Assembly (NCBI RefSeq): GCF_022347685.1
Contig: NZ_JAKRGF010000001.1
Location: forward strand, 248,001-312,000
Reading direction: 5' to 3'
Length of the DNA: 64,000 nt
DNA from: Thalassobius sp. Cn5-15
GTDB taxonomy: Bacteria > Pseudomonadota > Alphaproteobacteria > Rhodobacterales > Rhodobacteraceae
The first letter of the stretch is position 1. Each line of letters opens with the position of its first letter. Below are positions 25,516 through 33,588 of this stretch, piece by piece. The notes under the pieces are model-generated. The model did not search any database, was not told where the DNA came from, and worked only from the letters and a program-made list of their open reading frames with translations. Made by a program: the position numbers and the translations under genes.

Positions 25516-27075
25516 CTAGTGCCACGCGTCCGGCATCGATGCCTTTTTCTGCTCGATAAAGGCCATGATCTCCTGATCTTTGGCGATATCCAATGGCGGC
25601 GCTTCATAGTCACGCAGCACTTGTTTCCATTGGGCATTGGCGCGGGCGCTGGCGTCAATACGGCCTGTCTCGTCCCATGTCTCAAAGGGTTGGTCGTCGT
25701 TGAAACCACTGTCCCAATAGGCGGTTTTATAATGGCGCAGCGTGTGATCGGTGCCAAAGAGGTGTTCGCCTGGCCCGAACTGCGCCAGCGCGTCAAACCC
25801 CAGGCTGTCCTCATCGATGACAAGCCCGCGCATATAGGCATGCAACGCGCCGCACATATCGAGGTCCATCATGAACTTCTCATAAGACATCGACAGCAGC
25901 CCATCGAGGAAACCAGCCGAATGCAGAATGTAATTCGCCCCCCCTTGCACCGCTGACATCATCGACATCATTGCCTGCTGCATCGCCTGCCCATCTGGCA
26001 TTTTGGAGGTGGAGAAGTTGCCCGCACAGCGCAGTGGCAGCCTATAGCGTCGTGCCAGTTGCCCCATCACCAGTGATCCCAGCGCGGGTTCTGGTGTTCC
26101 AAAGGTCGGCGAGCCAGTCCGCAGCGCCATCGACGACAGGAACCCTGCCATCACCACGGGGGCGCCGGGCCGCGTCAGTTGCGCTAATGCGCAGGACGAC
26201 AGGGTTTCCGCCAGACATTGCGCGATGGAACCTGCCATTGTCAGCGGCGATACCGCCCCGCCCAGCAAGAAGGGCAGGTGGATCGACCCCTGGTTCGCCG
26301 CCGCATAGGCGCGGATGCCTGCGGATGTCACGCCGTCCAGCACGAGGGGCGATGTCGTGTTGAAATTGCCAATGATGACGCAGTTCTGATCGACAAAATC
26401 CGCGCCGAACAGAATGCGGCACATATGAATACTGTCTTCGGCCCGTTCAGGCGCGGTGATAGAGCCGAGGAAGGGGCGGTCAGAGTAGCGAATATGAGCC
26501 TGCACCATATCCAGATGGCGTTTGTTCACCGCGATATCGGTGGGTTCGCAAATGGTGCCGCCAGAATGGTGCAGCCACGGCGAGGATTGCGCCAGTTTGA
26601 CGAAGTTTTGGAAATCCTTAATGGTGCCGTACCGCCGCCCCTGATCCAGGTCCATCACAAAGGGACTGCCATAGGCTGGGGCCAGCACCATTGCATCACC
26701 GCCGATTTGCACGTTGTTTGCAGGATTACGGGCGTGTTGAATGAATGTCGCGGGTGCGGTTTGCAGAATGTCACGGATCATGCCGCGCGGGAAGCGTATG
26801 CGCCAGACCTGTGCGCTGTCCTCACGCACCTCCGCACCGGCCTCTTTGAACAGGCGCATGGCTTCTGCGTCCTCGCGCAGCTCAATCCCGATCTCTGCCA
26901 GAATACGGTCGGCGGTGTCCTCGATCTGTTCCAGCGCGCCGTCATTCAGCAGATCATAGGTTGGAATGCCCCGCGTTATATAAGGTACACGCAGATGCGG
27001 ATTGGCACCGGGGGCGATGGTGCCGCGACCGGACTTGCGGCGTGCGGCACGACTGGAGCGTTGGGCGATGGTCAC
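25516..27075 (-). CDS. MttB-family methyltransferase, non-pyrrolysine type
   Basis: A 519-residue soluble protein of the trimethylamine methyltransferase superfamily. Recognisable parts include the N-terminal PYITRGIPTYDLL, IGGDAMVLAPAYGSPFVMD, and the barrel segments GTICEPTDIAVNKRHLDM and LLGGAVSPLTMAGSIAQCLAETL, and a C-terminal GEHLFGTDHTLRHYKTAYW. The frame has no internal amber codon, so it is not the pyrrolysine enzyme; relatives without pyrrolysine demethylate quaternary amines such as glycine betaine, carnitine or proline betaine by passing the methyl to a corrinoid protein. No corrinoid-protein gene or activator lies in this window. The substrate is undetermined. The downstream flavoprotein could act on the demethylated product. 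The start follows GGAGGAAGC on the minus strand. Confidence 0.87.
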   Translation of the reverse strand: MTIAQRSSRAARRKSGRGTIAPGANPHLRVPYITRGIPTYDLLNDGALEQIEDTADRILAEIGIELREDAEAMRLFKEAGAEVREDSAQVWRIRFPRGMIRDILQTAPATFIQHARNPANNVQIGGDAMVLAPAYGSPFVMDLDQGRRYGTIKDFQNFVKLAQSSPWLHHSGGTICEPTDIAVNKRHLDMVQAHIRYSDRPFLGSITAPERAEDSIHMCRILFGADFVDQNCVIIGNFNTTSPLVLDGVTSAGIRAYAAANQGSIHLPFLLGGAVSPLTMAGSIAQCLAETLSSCALAQLTRPGAPVVMAGFLSSMALRTGSPTFGTPEPALGSLVMGQLARRYRLPLRCAGNFSTSKMPDGQAMQQAMMSMMSAVQGGANYILHSAGFLDGLLSMSYEKFMMDLDMCGALHAYMRGLVIDEDSLGFDALAQFGPGEHLFGTDHTLRHYKTAYWDSGFNDDQPFETWDETGRIDASARANAQWKQVLRDYEAPPLDIAKDQEIMAFIEQKKASMPDAWH

Positions 27076-27148
27076 AAGCTTCCTCCTTGCTGATGGCGGG
27101 GAGTTGGGGCGCTATTGAGGCCCTCTTGACAGTAGCGTCCACAGAATC

Positions 27149-27170
27149 GACATATATGTCAAGTTACTTG
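27149..27170. promoter_or_regulatory. Two adjacent palindromes in the divergent methyltransferase-TetR promoter region
   Basis: GACATATATGTC (27149-27160) is a perfect 12-base palindrome and CAAGTTACTTG (27160-27170) a perfect 11-base dyad that shares its first base. They lie in the 127-base region between the mttB-like gene and the TetR gene, where an autoregulating TetR repressor would bind. Assignment is by position. Confidence 0.55.
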
Positions 27171-27202
27171 TATATGCCTCTGCTTTTTGTTAGCCACAGG
27201 GC

Positions 27203-27841
27203 ATGGAACCTGTTCATCCCACGCCTGACCTCATTCGTTCTGATCGCCCTGATCGCCAGTCAGAGGCAGATTGGCTGCAGGCGGCCTATGAGTTGCTGAC
27301 CGAAGCAGGGGTAGACGCGGTAAAAATCATGCCGCTGGCCAAACGACTGGGCGTGTCGCGCACCTCCTTCTACTGGCACTTCAAGGATCGCGATGCGCTG
27401 CTGGAAGCGATGGTCAAACGGTGGGAGCAGAAAAACACGGGCAACCTGATTGCCCGCACTGAGGCCTACGCCGAAAGCATCGCCGAAGCGGTGTTTAATC
27501 TCTTCGACTGCTGGATTGATGACGACCTGTTCGATGCACCACTTGATTTGGCTATCCGTAATTGGGCGCGTAATGATGCGGATCTGGGCCAGCGCGTAGA
27601 TCAGGCGGATTCGTGCCGCAAAGAGGCGTTGAAGGCGATGTTTCTGCGGTTCGGTTTTGACGCAACCCAATCAGAGGTCCGCGCGCTTACCGTTTTATAT
27701 GCGCAGGTCGGCTATATCTCGATGCAGATCGAAGAGGATCGCGAAGGCCGGATTGCCCGTATGCCCGATTATATCGAGGCCTATTGCGGTCAGCGCCCGA
27801 CCGAGCGTGAATGCCGCCGTTTTCAGGCCCGCCACCCCTGA
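27203..27841 (+). CDS. TetR-family regulator of the methylated-amine cluster
   Basis: A 212-residue regulator. The helix-turn-helix occupies about residues 22-68 (AAYELLTEAGVDAVKIMPLAKRLGVSRTSFYWHF), followed by an all-helical ligand-binding domain in which LDLAIRNWARNDADLGQRVDQAD and VLYAQVGYISMQ are typical of TetR proteins found beside betaine and amine catabolism genes. It is divergent from the MttB-family gene and likely represses both, released by a methylated amine or a breakdown product. ATG 27203 fits the usual short N-terminal arm. It ends about 210 bases before tig. Confidence 0.88.
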   Translation: MEPVHPTPDLIRSDRPDRQSEADWLQAAYELLTEAGVDAVKIMPLAKRLGVSRTSFYWHFKDRDALLEAMVKRWEQKNTGNLIARTEAYAESIAEAVFNLFDCWIDDDLFDAPLDLAIRNWARNDADLGQRVDQADSCRKEALKAMFLRFGFDATQSEVRALTVLYAQVGYISMQIEEDREGRIARMPDYIEAYCGQRPTERECRRFQARHP

Positions 27842-28051
27842 ACAGTCGTCGACAGTCCCCCCCTTTGACGGGGCGAAACCGCAGCCCGCCCGCCTACCGC
27901 TCCCCGACGCACGGCGTTTTGACAGCATTTGCCCGCCAAACCTGCCTGCCGACATGATTTGAGGCTTGAAACCGCGCGTTCTGAGCCGTAGTAAGACGCA
28001 AATTTCATCAGGCGACCGTGCGGGTGGCCTGTCACCCTTGTGAGGAAACAA

Positions 28052-29386
28052 ATGCAAGTTACCGAAACCCTGAACGAAGGCCTGAAGCGCGGTTACGAAA
28101 TCGTTGTTCCGGCTGCTGAGCTGGACGCAAAGGTCAACGAGAAGCTGGTCGAAGCCCAGCCCGAAGTCGAAATGAAAGGCTTCCGCAAGGGCAAGGTGCC
28201 CATGGCACTGCTGAAAAAGCAGTTTGGTCAGCGTCTGCTGGGCGAAGCAATGCAGGAAACCATCGACGGTGCGATGAACAAGCACTTCGAAGACAGCGGC
28301 GACCGCCCTGCGATGCAGCCGGCTGTTGAAATGGTTGACGGCGAAAACTGGAAAGAGGGCGACGACGTCAAAGTCACCATGTCCTATGAGGCTCTGCCCG
28401 AGATCCCCGAAGTAGACTTCGGCGGTATCGCGCTGGAGCGTCTGGTTGTGAAAGCCGAAGCCGAAGCCGTAGACGAAGCGCTGGCATCGCTGGCCGAAAC
28501 CGCGCAAGATTTCGAAGCACGCGCCGAAGGCGAAGCTGCCGAAGACGGCGACCAGGTTGTGTTTGACTTCCTCGGCAAAGTAGACGGCGAAGCCTTCGAC
28601 GGCGGTGCCGCCGAAGACTACCCGCTGGTTCTGGGTTCCGGTTCTTTCATCCCCGGCTTCGAAGAGCAGCTGGTAGGCTCCAAAGCGGGTGAAGAAAAAG
28701 ACGTAAACGTCTCCTTCCCTGAAGAGTACGGTGCAGAAAAGCTGGCCGGCAAAGCCGCTGTGTTTGAGTGCAAGATCAAAGAAGTGAAAGCCCCGAAAGC
28801 GGCTGAGATCGACGATGAGCTGGCCAAAAAATTCGGTGCCGAAGATCTGGAAGGTCTGAAAGCCCAGGTGTCCGAGCGTCTGGAAGCGGAATACGCTGGT
28901 GCTTCGCGCGCTGTGCTGAAGCGCGGCCTGCTGGATCAGCTGGACGGTCTGGTCTCCTTTGACCTGCCGCCGTCGCTGGTTGAAGCTGAGGCAAGCCAGA
29001 TTGCACATCAGCTGTGGCACGAGGAAAATCCTGAGGTTGAAGGCCACGATCACGACAAGATCGAGCCGACCGAAGAGCACAACAAACTGGCCGAACGCCG
29101 CGTGCGTCTGGGCCTCTTGCTGGCAGAACTGGGTCAGAAAGCCGAGGTTGAGGTGTCTGACGCCGAAATGACCCAAGCGATCATGAACCAGGCACGTCAG
29201 TACCCGGGCCAAGAGCGTCAGTTCTTTGAATTTGTTCAGCAGAACCAGCAAATGCAACAGCAACTGCGTGCGCCGCTGTTCGAAGACAAGGTTGTTGATC
29301 ACATCGTTGAAGGTGCCAAAGTCACCGACAAAGAGATCAGCAAAGACGATCTGCAGAAAGCTGTCGAAGCGCTGGAAGACGAATAA
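28052..29386 (+). CDS. tig: Trigger factor (ribosome-associated chaperone and prolyl isomerase)
   Basis: A 444-residue protein with all three trigger factor domains: the ribosome-binding N-terminal domain with [17 protein letters not shown] around residues 44-60, the FKBP-type prolyl isomerase domain (about 155-245; [20 protein letters not shown] and [16 protein letters not shown]) and the long helical C-terminal arms. It binds beside the ribosomal exit tunnel and shields nascent chains. ATG 28052 is preceded by GAGGAAACAA; an upstream in-frame ATG at 28040 is less likely. The coding region is strongly biased to preferred codons, consistent with high expression. A clear terminator follows. 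Confidence 0.97.
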   Translation: MQVTETLNEGLKRGYEIVVPAAELDAKVNEKLVEAQPEVEMKGFRKGKVPMALLKKQFGQRLLGEAMQETIDGAMNKHFEDSGDRPAMQPAVEMVDGENWKEGDDVKVTMSYEALPEIPEVDFGGIALERLVVKAEAEAVDEALASLAETAQDFEARAEGEAAEDGDQVVFDFLGKVDGEAFDGGAAEDYPLVLGSGSFIPGFEEQLVGSKAGEEKDVNVSFPEEYGAEKLAGKAAVFECKIKEVKAPKAAEIDDELAKKFGAEDLEGLKAQVSERLEAEYAGASRAVLKRGLLDQLDGLVSFDLPPSLVEAEASQIAHQLWHEENPEVEGHDHDKIEPTEEHNKLAERRVRLGLLLAELGQKAEVEVSDAEMTQAIMNQARQYPGQERQFFEFVQQNQQMQQQLRAPLFEDKVVDHIVEGAKVTDKEISKDDLQKAVEALEDE

Positions 29387-29410
29387 GTCTCTGCTGTTTG
29401 ATGACGTTAG

Positions 29411-29438
29411 AAAGGCCATCCTTTGGGGTGGCCTTTTT
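29411..29438 (+). terminator. Intrinsic terminator of tig
   Basis: An 11-pair stem (AAAGGCCATCC with GGGTGGCCTTT, including one G-U pair) with a four-base loop is followed directly by a T run. It lies 25 bases after the tig stop codon. Confidence 0.9.
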
Positions 29439-29543
29439 CTGTGTGCATTCGTGATCGCGGCGGGGTCACTGGCAAATTGACATTTGCCTATGAACCTGTT
29501 CCAAGGCGGCCAAGCGAGACATTGCATATCGGGGACTTCTGCT

Positions 29544-29984
29544 ATGACTGCCACCAAACGTATCGTCATCTCCAGCGACCACGCTGATATTGAGCTGCGT
29601 AAAAACATCGCCAAACACGTCGCCGCTAAGGGCTACGCGGTGGATGACATCGGTCCGATGACAACCGAAAGCACACATTACCCAATCCACGGCCAAGCCG
29701 CGGCAGAAAAAATCGCAACCGGTGAAGCGGATCTGGGCATCATCGTCTGCGGTACCGGTCAGGGCATCATGATGTCGGCCAACAAGGTTCCGGGTATCCG
29801 TTGCGGCGTGTGCTCAGATGTGTTCTCGGCCAAGATGATCCGTGCGCATAACAACGCACAGATGCTGTCGCTTGGTGCGCGTGTGGTTGGCGAAGGTCTG
29901 GCATTGGAAATCGTTGACGCCTTCCTTGAGGCAGAGTTCGAAGGTGGCCGTCATGCTACCCGTGTGGACATGATTGAGGGTTAA
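29544..29984 (+). CDS. rpiB: RpiB/LacAB-family sugar-phosphate isomerase
   Basis: A 146-residue protein of the RpiB family, which interconverts ribose 5-phosphate and ribulose 5-phosphate in the pentose phosphate pathway. The N-terminal strand IVISSDHADIELRKNI, the catalytic-cysteine loop LGIIVCGTGQGIMMSANKVPGIR, and HNNAQMLSLGARVVG with the conserved His all match. LacA/LacB and tetrulose-phosphate isomerases share this fold, so the substrate could be another pentose or tetrose phosphate. The start is ATG 29544; a longer frame upstream lacks family similarity. A terminator follows within 40 bases. Confidence 0.88.
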   Translation: MTATKRIVISSDHADIELRKNIAKHVAAKGYAVDDIGPMTTESTHYPIHGQAAAEKIATGEADLGIIVCGTGQGIMMSANKVPGIRCGVCSDVFSAKMIRAHNNAQMLSLGARVVGEGLALEIVDAFLEAEFEGGRHATRVDMIEG

Positions 29985-30023
29985 GTGACCGATCTATGAT
30001 CGACCTTTGGGCCGAAGGATGAG

Positions 30024-30048
30024 AGGCACCCTGTGGGGTGCCTTTTTT
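30024..30048 (+). terminator. Intrinsic terminator of rpiB
   Basis: AGGCACCC and GGGTGCCT pair over eight bases around a TGTG loop, with a five-T tail. Confidence 0.92.
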
Positions 30049-30368
30049 ATGGGGTCTTTTCGCAAGGCGGGCACCACACAACGGCGGAGTTACTTCGTCC
30101 TCCCATTTTCCCTGCCTTCTACCTCCCGAAGGATATATCGCGACTATATCCTTTCTAGGTCCGTGCCAGCGGTTCGAGAGGGCGCATTTTAGCACCATCC
30201 GGCAAAAGGCCGCGCCGTCCCCGCCGGAACGGCCTATGCGCCTTAGGACCATCGAGAGGGCGGACCATACTTTATCTCAATTGAGGCGATAAAGGCGGAT
30301 ATCTATATTCGTTTGTAGAGAGCACGAGCACACAATCGCATAAGCGACAAACGAGAAAGAGAAACACC
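30049..30368. promoter_or_regulatory. Structured intergenic region upstream of the CZB gene
   Basis: It holds a perfect 25-base dyad AAGGATATA-N7-TATATCCTT (30129-30153), a nested pairing of GGCGCAT (30181-30187) and AGGCC (30207-30211) with GGCCTATGCGCC (30231-30242), and a palindrome CTCAATTGAG (30276-30285) framed by TTTATC and GATAAA. These could be operators, the leader of the next mRNA or a small RNA gene. No coding frame is defensible. Confidence 0.45.
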
Positions 30369-30746
30369 ATGACCCAGATGACCGTTCTGAACACCGCTGA
30401 GATCATCAACAACAGCATCGTTGCGCATTACGTTCTGGGTCATCAGCTGCGCGCCGCTGCCATCGACGGCAACCGCAGCCTGCCGGTGCGCGCCTATAAG
30501 AACGCCGAGAAATGTGGTCTGGGCAAACTGATCTCCTTCCTGAAAGACAACGCACAGATGACCACCCGCGCCAAAGAAGTTGACGCGCTGCACCTTGACC
30601 TGCACGACGCCGCCTGCGGAGTTGCGGCGCTGATCGCCACCGGCAATTTCGACGCGGCGATTGATGAACTGGCCACTGGCTACTACGCCGATGCAGCTGC
30701 GGCCCTGACCAAGGCACTGTCGCACTGGAAAGTTGAGATTTCGTAA
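30369..30746 (+). CDS. Stand-alone CZB (chemoreceptor zinc-binding) domain protein
   Basis: A 125-residue, all-helical protein. H20, C49 (in KCGLGKL), H75 and H79 (in LHLDLH) reproduce the three-His, one-Cys zinc site of CZB domains, and the following GVAALIATGNFDAAI matches the last helices of the domain. CZB domains usually hang on chemoreceptors or diguanylate cyclases, where the zinc-cysteine centre can sense oxidants such as hypochlorite or zinc itself; here nothing else is attached. It is therefore probably a small cytoplasmic sensor or zinc-buffering adaptor acting through a partner. The start is ATG 30369 behind AGAAAGAGAAAC; ATG 30378 is possible. Codon use is highly biased and a strong terminator follows, suggesting abundant expression. 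Confidence 0.75.
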   Translation: MTQMTVLNTAEIINNSIVAHYVLGHQLRAAAIDGNRSLPVRAYKNAEKCGLGKLISFLKDNAQMTTRAKEVDALHLDLHDAACGVAALIATGNFDAAIDELATGYYADAAAALTKALSHWKVEIS

Positions 30747-30777
30747 ACGCCACAAACTTTCTCGGCTCTCTCAACCG

Positions 30778-30807
30778 AAAAGCGCCCCCGGATCGGAGGG
30801 CGCTTTT
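30778..30807 (+). terminator. Intrinsic terminator of the CZB gene
   Basis: AAAAGCGCCC pairs with GGGCGCTTTT around a nine-base centre, with Ts on one side and As on the other. It could also act from the opposite direction. The following stretch to 31010 shows nothing I can support. Confidence 0.85.
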
Positions 30808-31010
30808 GTTTTGCTCAACGGCGCTGGCGTTAGGGGAATATTCATAAAAGGCGCGTAGAACCTGTCGGGCAATCTGCAGAATGGGAAGCGCTGGTTCGCG
30901 AGGAAACTGAACTGAGCAAACGGAACTGAGGAGACGCGATAGAGGAAAGTTAAATGTCTGAAGGGTATCGCTGGCATGTCGTGAGGAAGAGAGCGCCACA
31001 CTCTTTGCCA

Positions 31011-31038
31011 AAAGCAAAACGGGCCGTGAAAGGCCCGT
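31011..31038 (-). terminator. Terminator of amtB (minus strand)
   Basis: Read on the minus strand, ACGGGCC and GGCCCGT form a seven-pair stem with a six-base loop, followed by a T-rich run (31011-31018). It sits just after the amtB stop codon. Confidence 0.75.
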
Positions 31039-31062
31039 CCGCTGTAAATATATCTGATCGCC

Positions 31063-32241
31063 TTAAGAGGAGTGATCGTATGCGCGTTCACCGTGGACAG
31101 TGAGGTCCAGACCGTTCACCTCTGTCTCCAGATCCACCCGCAGGGGGAAGATCAGGGCGACCAGTTTGGCCAGCACCACAGACGCCACAAGTGTGAAGGC
31201 GCCGACGATGGCAAGGCTGCCCAGCTGCGCCATCCAGCTGCCCGCGCCAAACGCAGCGATCATGATGGTGCCGAAGATGCCGCCAACGCCATGGACCGCG
31301 AAGACATCCAGCGTATCGTCAATACGCAGCTTGTTGCGCACGAGGTTCACAGCCTCTTGGCACAGAACCCCTGCGACGGCACCAATGATCAGCGCTTCAA
31401 CAGGACCAACAAAACCGGAGGCTGGTGTGATCGACGCCAGACCCGCAATAGTGCCGGTGACCAGACCGACGAGCGAGGCCTTGCCGTGTTTTTTATATTC
31501 CCACGCCAGCCAGGTCAGCGAGGCGGTCGCGGCAGAGATATGCGTCACGGTCAGCGCCATCGCAGCACCACCGTCAGCCGCCAGTTGCGATCCGCCATTG
31601 AAGCCAAACCAACCGACCCACAACATCGCGGCGCCGATCATTACATAGCCGGGATTGTGCGGCGGGGTGGTTTGGTGTTTGCGCGCGCCCAGCATGACAG
31701 CCAGAACCAGTGCGGCGATGCCTGCGGTTTCATGGACCACGATACCACCGGCAAAGTCCTTGACGCCGGTGTCGCCAAAGATGCCCCCGTCAGCCAGAAA
31801 GCCGCCGCCCCAGATCCAGTGGGTCACCGGCGCATAGACCAGAACCATCCATAAGGCTGAGAAGGTCAGCACAAAGGCAAAACCGATGCGTTCCACATAG
31901 GCCCCTACGATCAGCGCTGGTGTGATGATCGCAAAGGTCATCTGGAACGCAAAGAACAGTACCTCTGGCAAGTTGCCCGAGAGCGTGTCAGCGGTGACCC
32001 CATTCAGGAAGGACTTGCCGAACCCACCCCAGTAGGCATTGCCGTCGCCAAAAGCGATGGAGTAGCCGACCGCAAACCACAACACGCTCATCAAGCAGGC
32101 GATGGCGTAGCAGTGCATAAAGACGCTGAGTACATTGCGTGCCCGCACCAGGCCGCCGTAAAACAGCGCCAGTCCAGGCAGTGTCATGAACAGCACCAGT
32201 GCTGTCGCGACGATGATCCAGGCGGTATCCGCTCCGTTCAT
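31063..32241 (-). CDS. amtB: Ammonium transporter
   Basis: A 392-residue membrane protein with 11 predicted helices. The pore histidines lie in VHETAGIAALV and VHGVGGIFGTI, and the periplasmic recruitment region in FAFQMTFAIITPALIVG. It conducts ammonia/ammonium into the cell. There is no cleavable signal peptide beyond the first membrane helix. I chose ATG 32241 because it is preceded by GAGAGGATC and the hydrophobic N-terminus starts shortly after. No glnK (PII) gene lies beside it, although the two are usually paired. The nitrogen regulators ntrBC are 1.3 kb away on the other strand. The AT-rich stretch 32242-32392 must contain its promoter. Confidence 0.94.
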   Translation of the reverse strand: MNGADTAWIIVATALVLFMTLPGLALFYGGLVRARNVLSVFMHCYAIACLMSVLWFAVGYSIAFGDGNAYWGGFGKSFLNGVTADTLSGNLPEVLFFAFQMTFAIITPALIVGAYVERIGFAFVLTFSALWMVLVYAPVTHWIWGGGFLADGGIFGDTGVKDFAGGIVVHETAGIAALVLAVMLGARKHQTTPPHNPGYVMIGAAMLWVGWFGFNGGSQLAADGGAAMALTVTHISAATASLTWLAWEYKKHGKASLVGLVTGTIAGLASITPASGFVGPVEALIIGAVAGVLCQEAVNLVRNKLRIDDTLDVFAVHGVGGIFGTIMIAAFGAGSWMAQLGSLAIVGAFTLVASVVLAKLVALIFPLRVDLETEVNGLDLTVHGERAYDHSS

Positions 32242-32392
32242 ATCTGTGATCCTCTCTTCCTGATTTCGGGGAGGCATCTCAGAACGGGCGCAAAAGAAAA
32301 CAGCAAAGACATAAAAAACAGATGAAAAAACATCCGTTTTGCAAAGCGATTATTTATTGGGCGATAAAAATGGCGACTAGGTTAAATTTTAG

Positions 32393-32869
32393 TCACGCCG
32401 TAGTTGCCGCATTTTTCAGCAAGGTGAGTGCTTTTTCAGCGGCTGCATCGCGGACTTTGGCGCGGCCCAATGCCCCAAACTCAACCGTTTCGCTCACTGG
32501 TGCGGTGGATTCACTGGCGATGGCAAAGCACACGCGGCCCTCTGGCTTATGCTCTGATCCACCGGGGCCGGCGATGCCGGTGATCGCGACTGCGACCTGT
32601 GCGTCTGAATGGCGCAGGGCGCCTACGGCCATCTCGCGGGCGACCTCTTCGGACACCGCGCCAAACGTTTTGAGTGTTTCACCTGAAACGCCCAGCATCT
32701 GTTGTTTGGCGGCGTTGCTATAGGTGACGAAGCCGCGATCGACGACGGCGGAGGAACCGGCAATATCCGTAAGCCTGGCCATAACCATGCCGCCGGTGCA
32801 GCTTTCGGCCGATGCCACCCTCCAGCCACGTGCTTTCAGCGCGCTCAGAACCTCTGTCGCCAGTGTCAC
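32393..32869 (-). CDS. pncC: Nicotinamide-nucleotide amidohydrolase (CinA C-terminal domain)
   Basis: A 158-residue enzyme that deamidates nicotinamide mononucleotide to nicotinic acid mononucleotide for NAD salvage. The family core ASAESCTGGMVMARLTDIAGSSAVVDRGFVTYSN, with the catalytic Ser in ESCTGG, and AVAITGIAGPGGSEHKPEGRV are both present. No N-terminal molybdopterin-like CinA domain is present, so this is the stand-alone form. I favour the GTG start at 32869, two bases after the pgpA stop and with GGGGA upstream; ATG 32902 would add 11 residues and overlap pgpA. Confidence 0.92.
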   Translation of the reverse strand: MTLATEVLSALKARGWRVASAESCTGGMVMARLTDIAGSSAVVDRGFVTYSNAAKQQMLGVSGETLKTFGAVSEEVAREMAVGALRHSDAQVAVAITGIAGPGGSEHKPEGRVCFAIASESTAPVSETVEFGALGRAKVRDAAAEKALTLLKNAATTA

Positions 32870-32871
32870 GG

Positions 32872-33363
32872 TCAAATCCCCAGAACCCCATGGCTGATCC
32901 ATGCACCCAGCATGACAACAATAGCGGCAAAGATGCCAGCGATCACATCATCCAGCATCACACCCAACGCATCGCCACGACGGTCTGCCCACCCCACAGG
33001 GCCGGGTTTCAGGATGTCAAAGGCGCGGAATGCGACAAAGGCGGTGACCCAGCCCGGCCACAGCGCCAACATGCCTGCGCCAGAATGGCTGATGCCGATA
33101 AACACTGGTACCAGCGCGATCCACTGGCCCGCGACCTCATCAATCACGATTTCGGACGGGTCGTGATCATCCTTGCCGCGTGTCTCTTTGATTGTGGCCC
33201 ACCAGCCGATGGCAAAAACCGCCGGAATGGCGAGGAGGAAACCAACAAGGCCAAAGATCCAGTAGATCGCCGCCGCCGCGGGCAGGGCGGCCAGCGACCC
33301 CCAGGTGCCGGGGGCAGGGCGCAACAGGCCAGAGTAGAAGAATGTGGCGATCAGATTGGTCAT
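32872..33363 (-). CDS. pgpA: Phosphatidylglycerophosphatase A
   Basis: A 163-residue inner-membrane enzyme that removes phosphate from phosphatidylglycerol phosphate to give phosphatidylglycerol. Family marks are the N-terminal FFYSGLLRPAPGTWGSLAALP, the acidic catalytic segment DPSEIVIDEVAGQW and the C-terminal FRAFDILKPGPVGWADRR. Three to four membrane helices can be drawn. The start is ATG 33363 (family alignment); the open frame continues upstream without similarity. It forms an operon with pncC, which begins two bases after its stop. Confidence 0.93.
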   Translation of the reverse strand: MTNLIATFFYSGLLRPAPGTWGSLAALPAAAAIYWIFGLVGFLLAIPAVFAIGWWATIKETRGKDDHDPSEIVIDEVAGQWIALVPVFIGISHSGAGMLALWPGWVTAFVAFRAFDILKPGPVGWADRRGDALGVMLDDVIAGIFAAIVVMLGAWISHGVLGI

Positions 33364-33541
33364 CGCATGGGCCTTATCTTGTCGTTTGAGGGGCGCGTGG
33401 TTTGAGGTGTTGCGAACCCTCCCTGCATAAGCGCACAGGGCGCAAAGGGCAATCTTCCGCTCTATTCCGGCGCGAATGCACAAAAATTAAGCAGTTGACT
33501 TTTGTGTGGCTAAAAACGTAGCGGCAAGCGTTGAAACCCTC

Positions 33542-33566
33542 ATATTCTCTGGTCTAGCCAGAATAT
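33542..33566. promoter_or_regulatory. Dyad upstream of dusB
   Basis: ATATT-CT-CTGG and CCAG-AATAT form an imperfect inverted repeat ending about 22 bases before the dusB start. It could be an operator or leader hairpin for the nitrogen-regulation operon. The 33364-33588 gap also holds the divergent pgpA promoter. Confidence 0.35.
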
Positions 33567-33588
33567 AGCGCACAAGGATTAAGCGATT

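Noticed and set aside
25516-27075. Pyrrolysine-containing trimethylamine methyltransferase
   Set aside because: The gene has no in-frame amber codon and no pyrrolysine genes are nearby; it is the non-pyrrolysine branch.
27695-29614. 639-codon open frame on the minus strand opposite tig
   Set aside because: It mirrors the strongly biased codons of the trigger factor gene; it has a phenylalanine/leucine-rich shadow composition, no ribosome site and no family motif.
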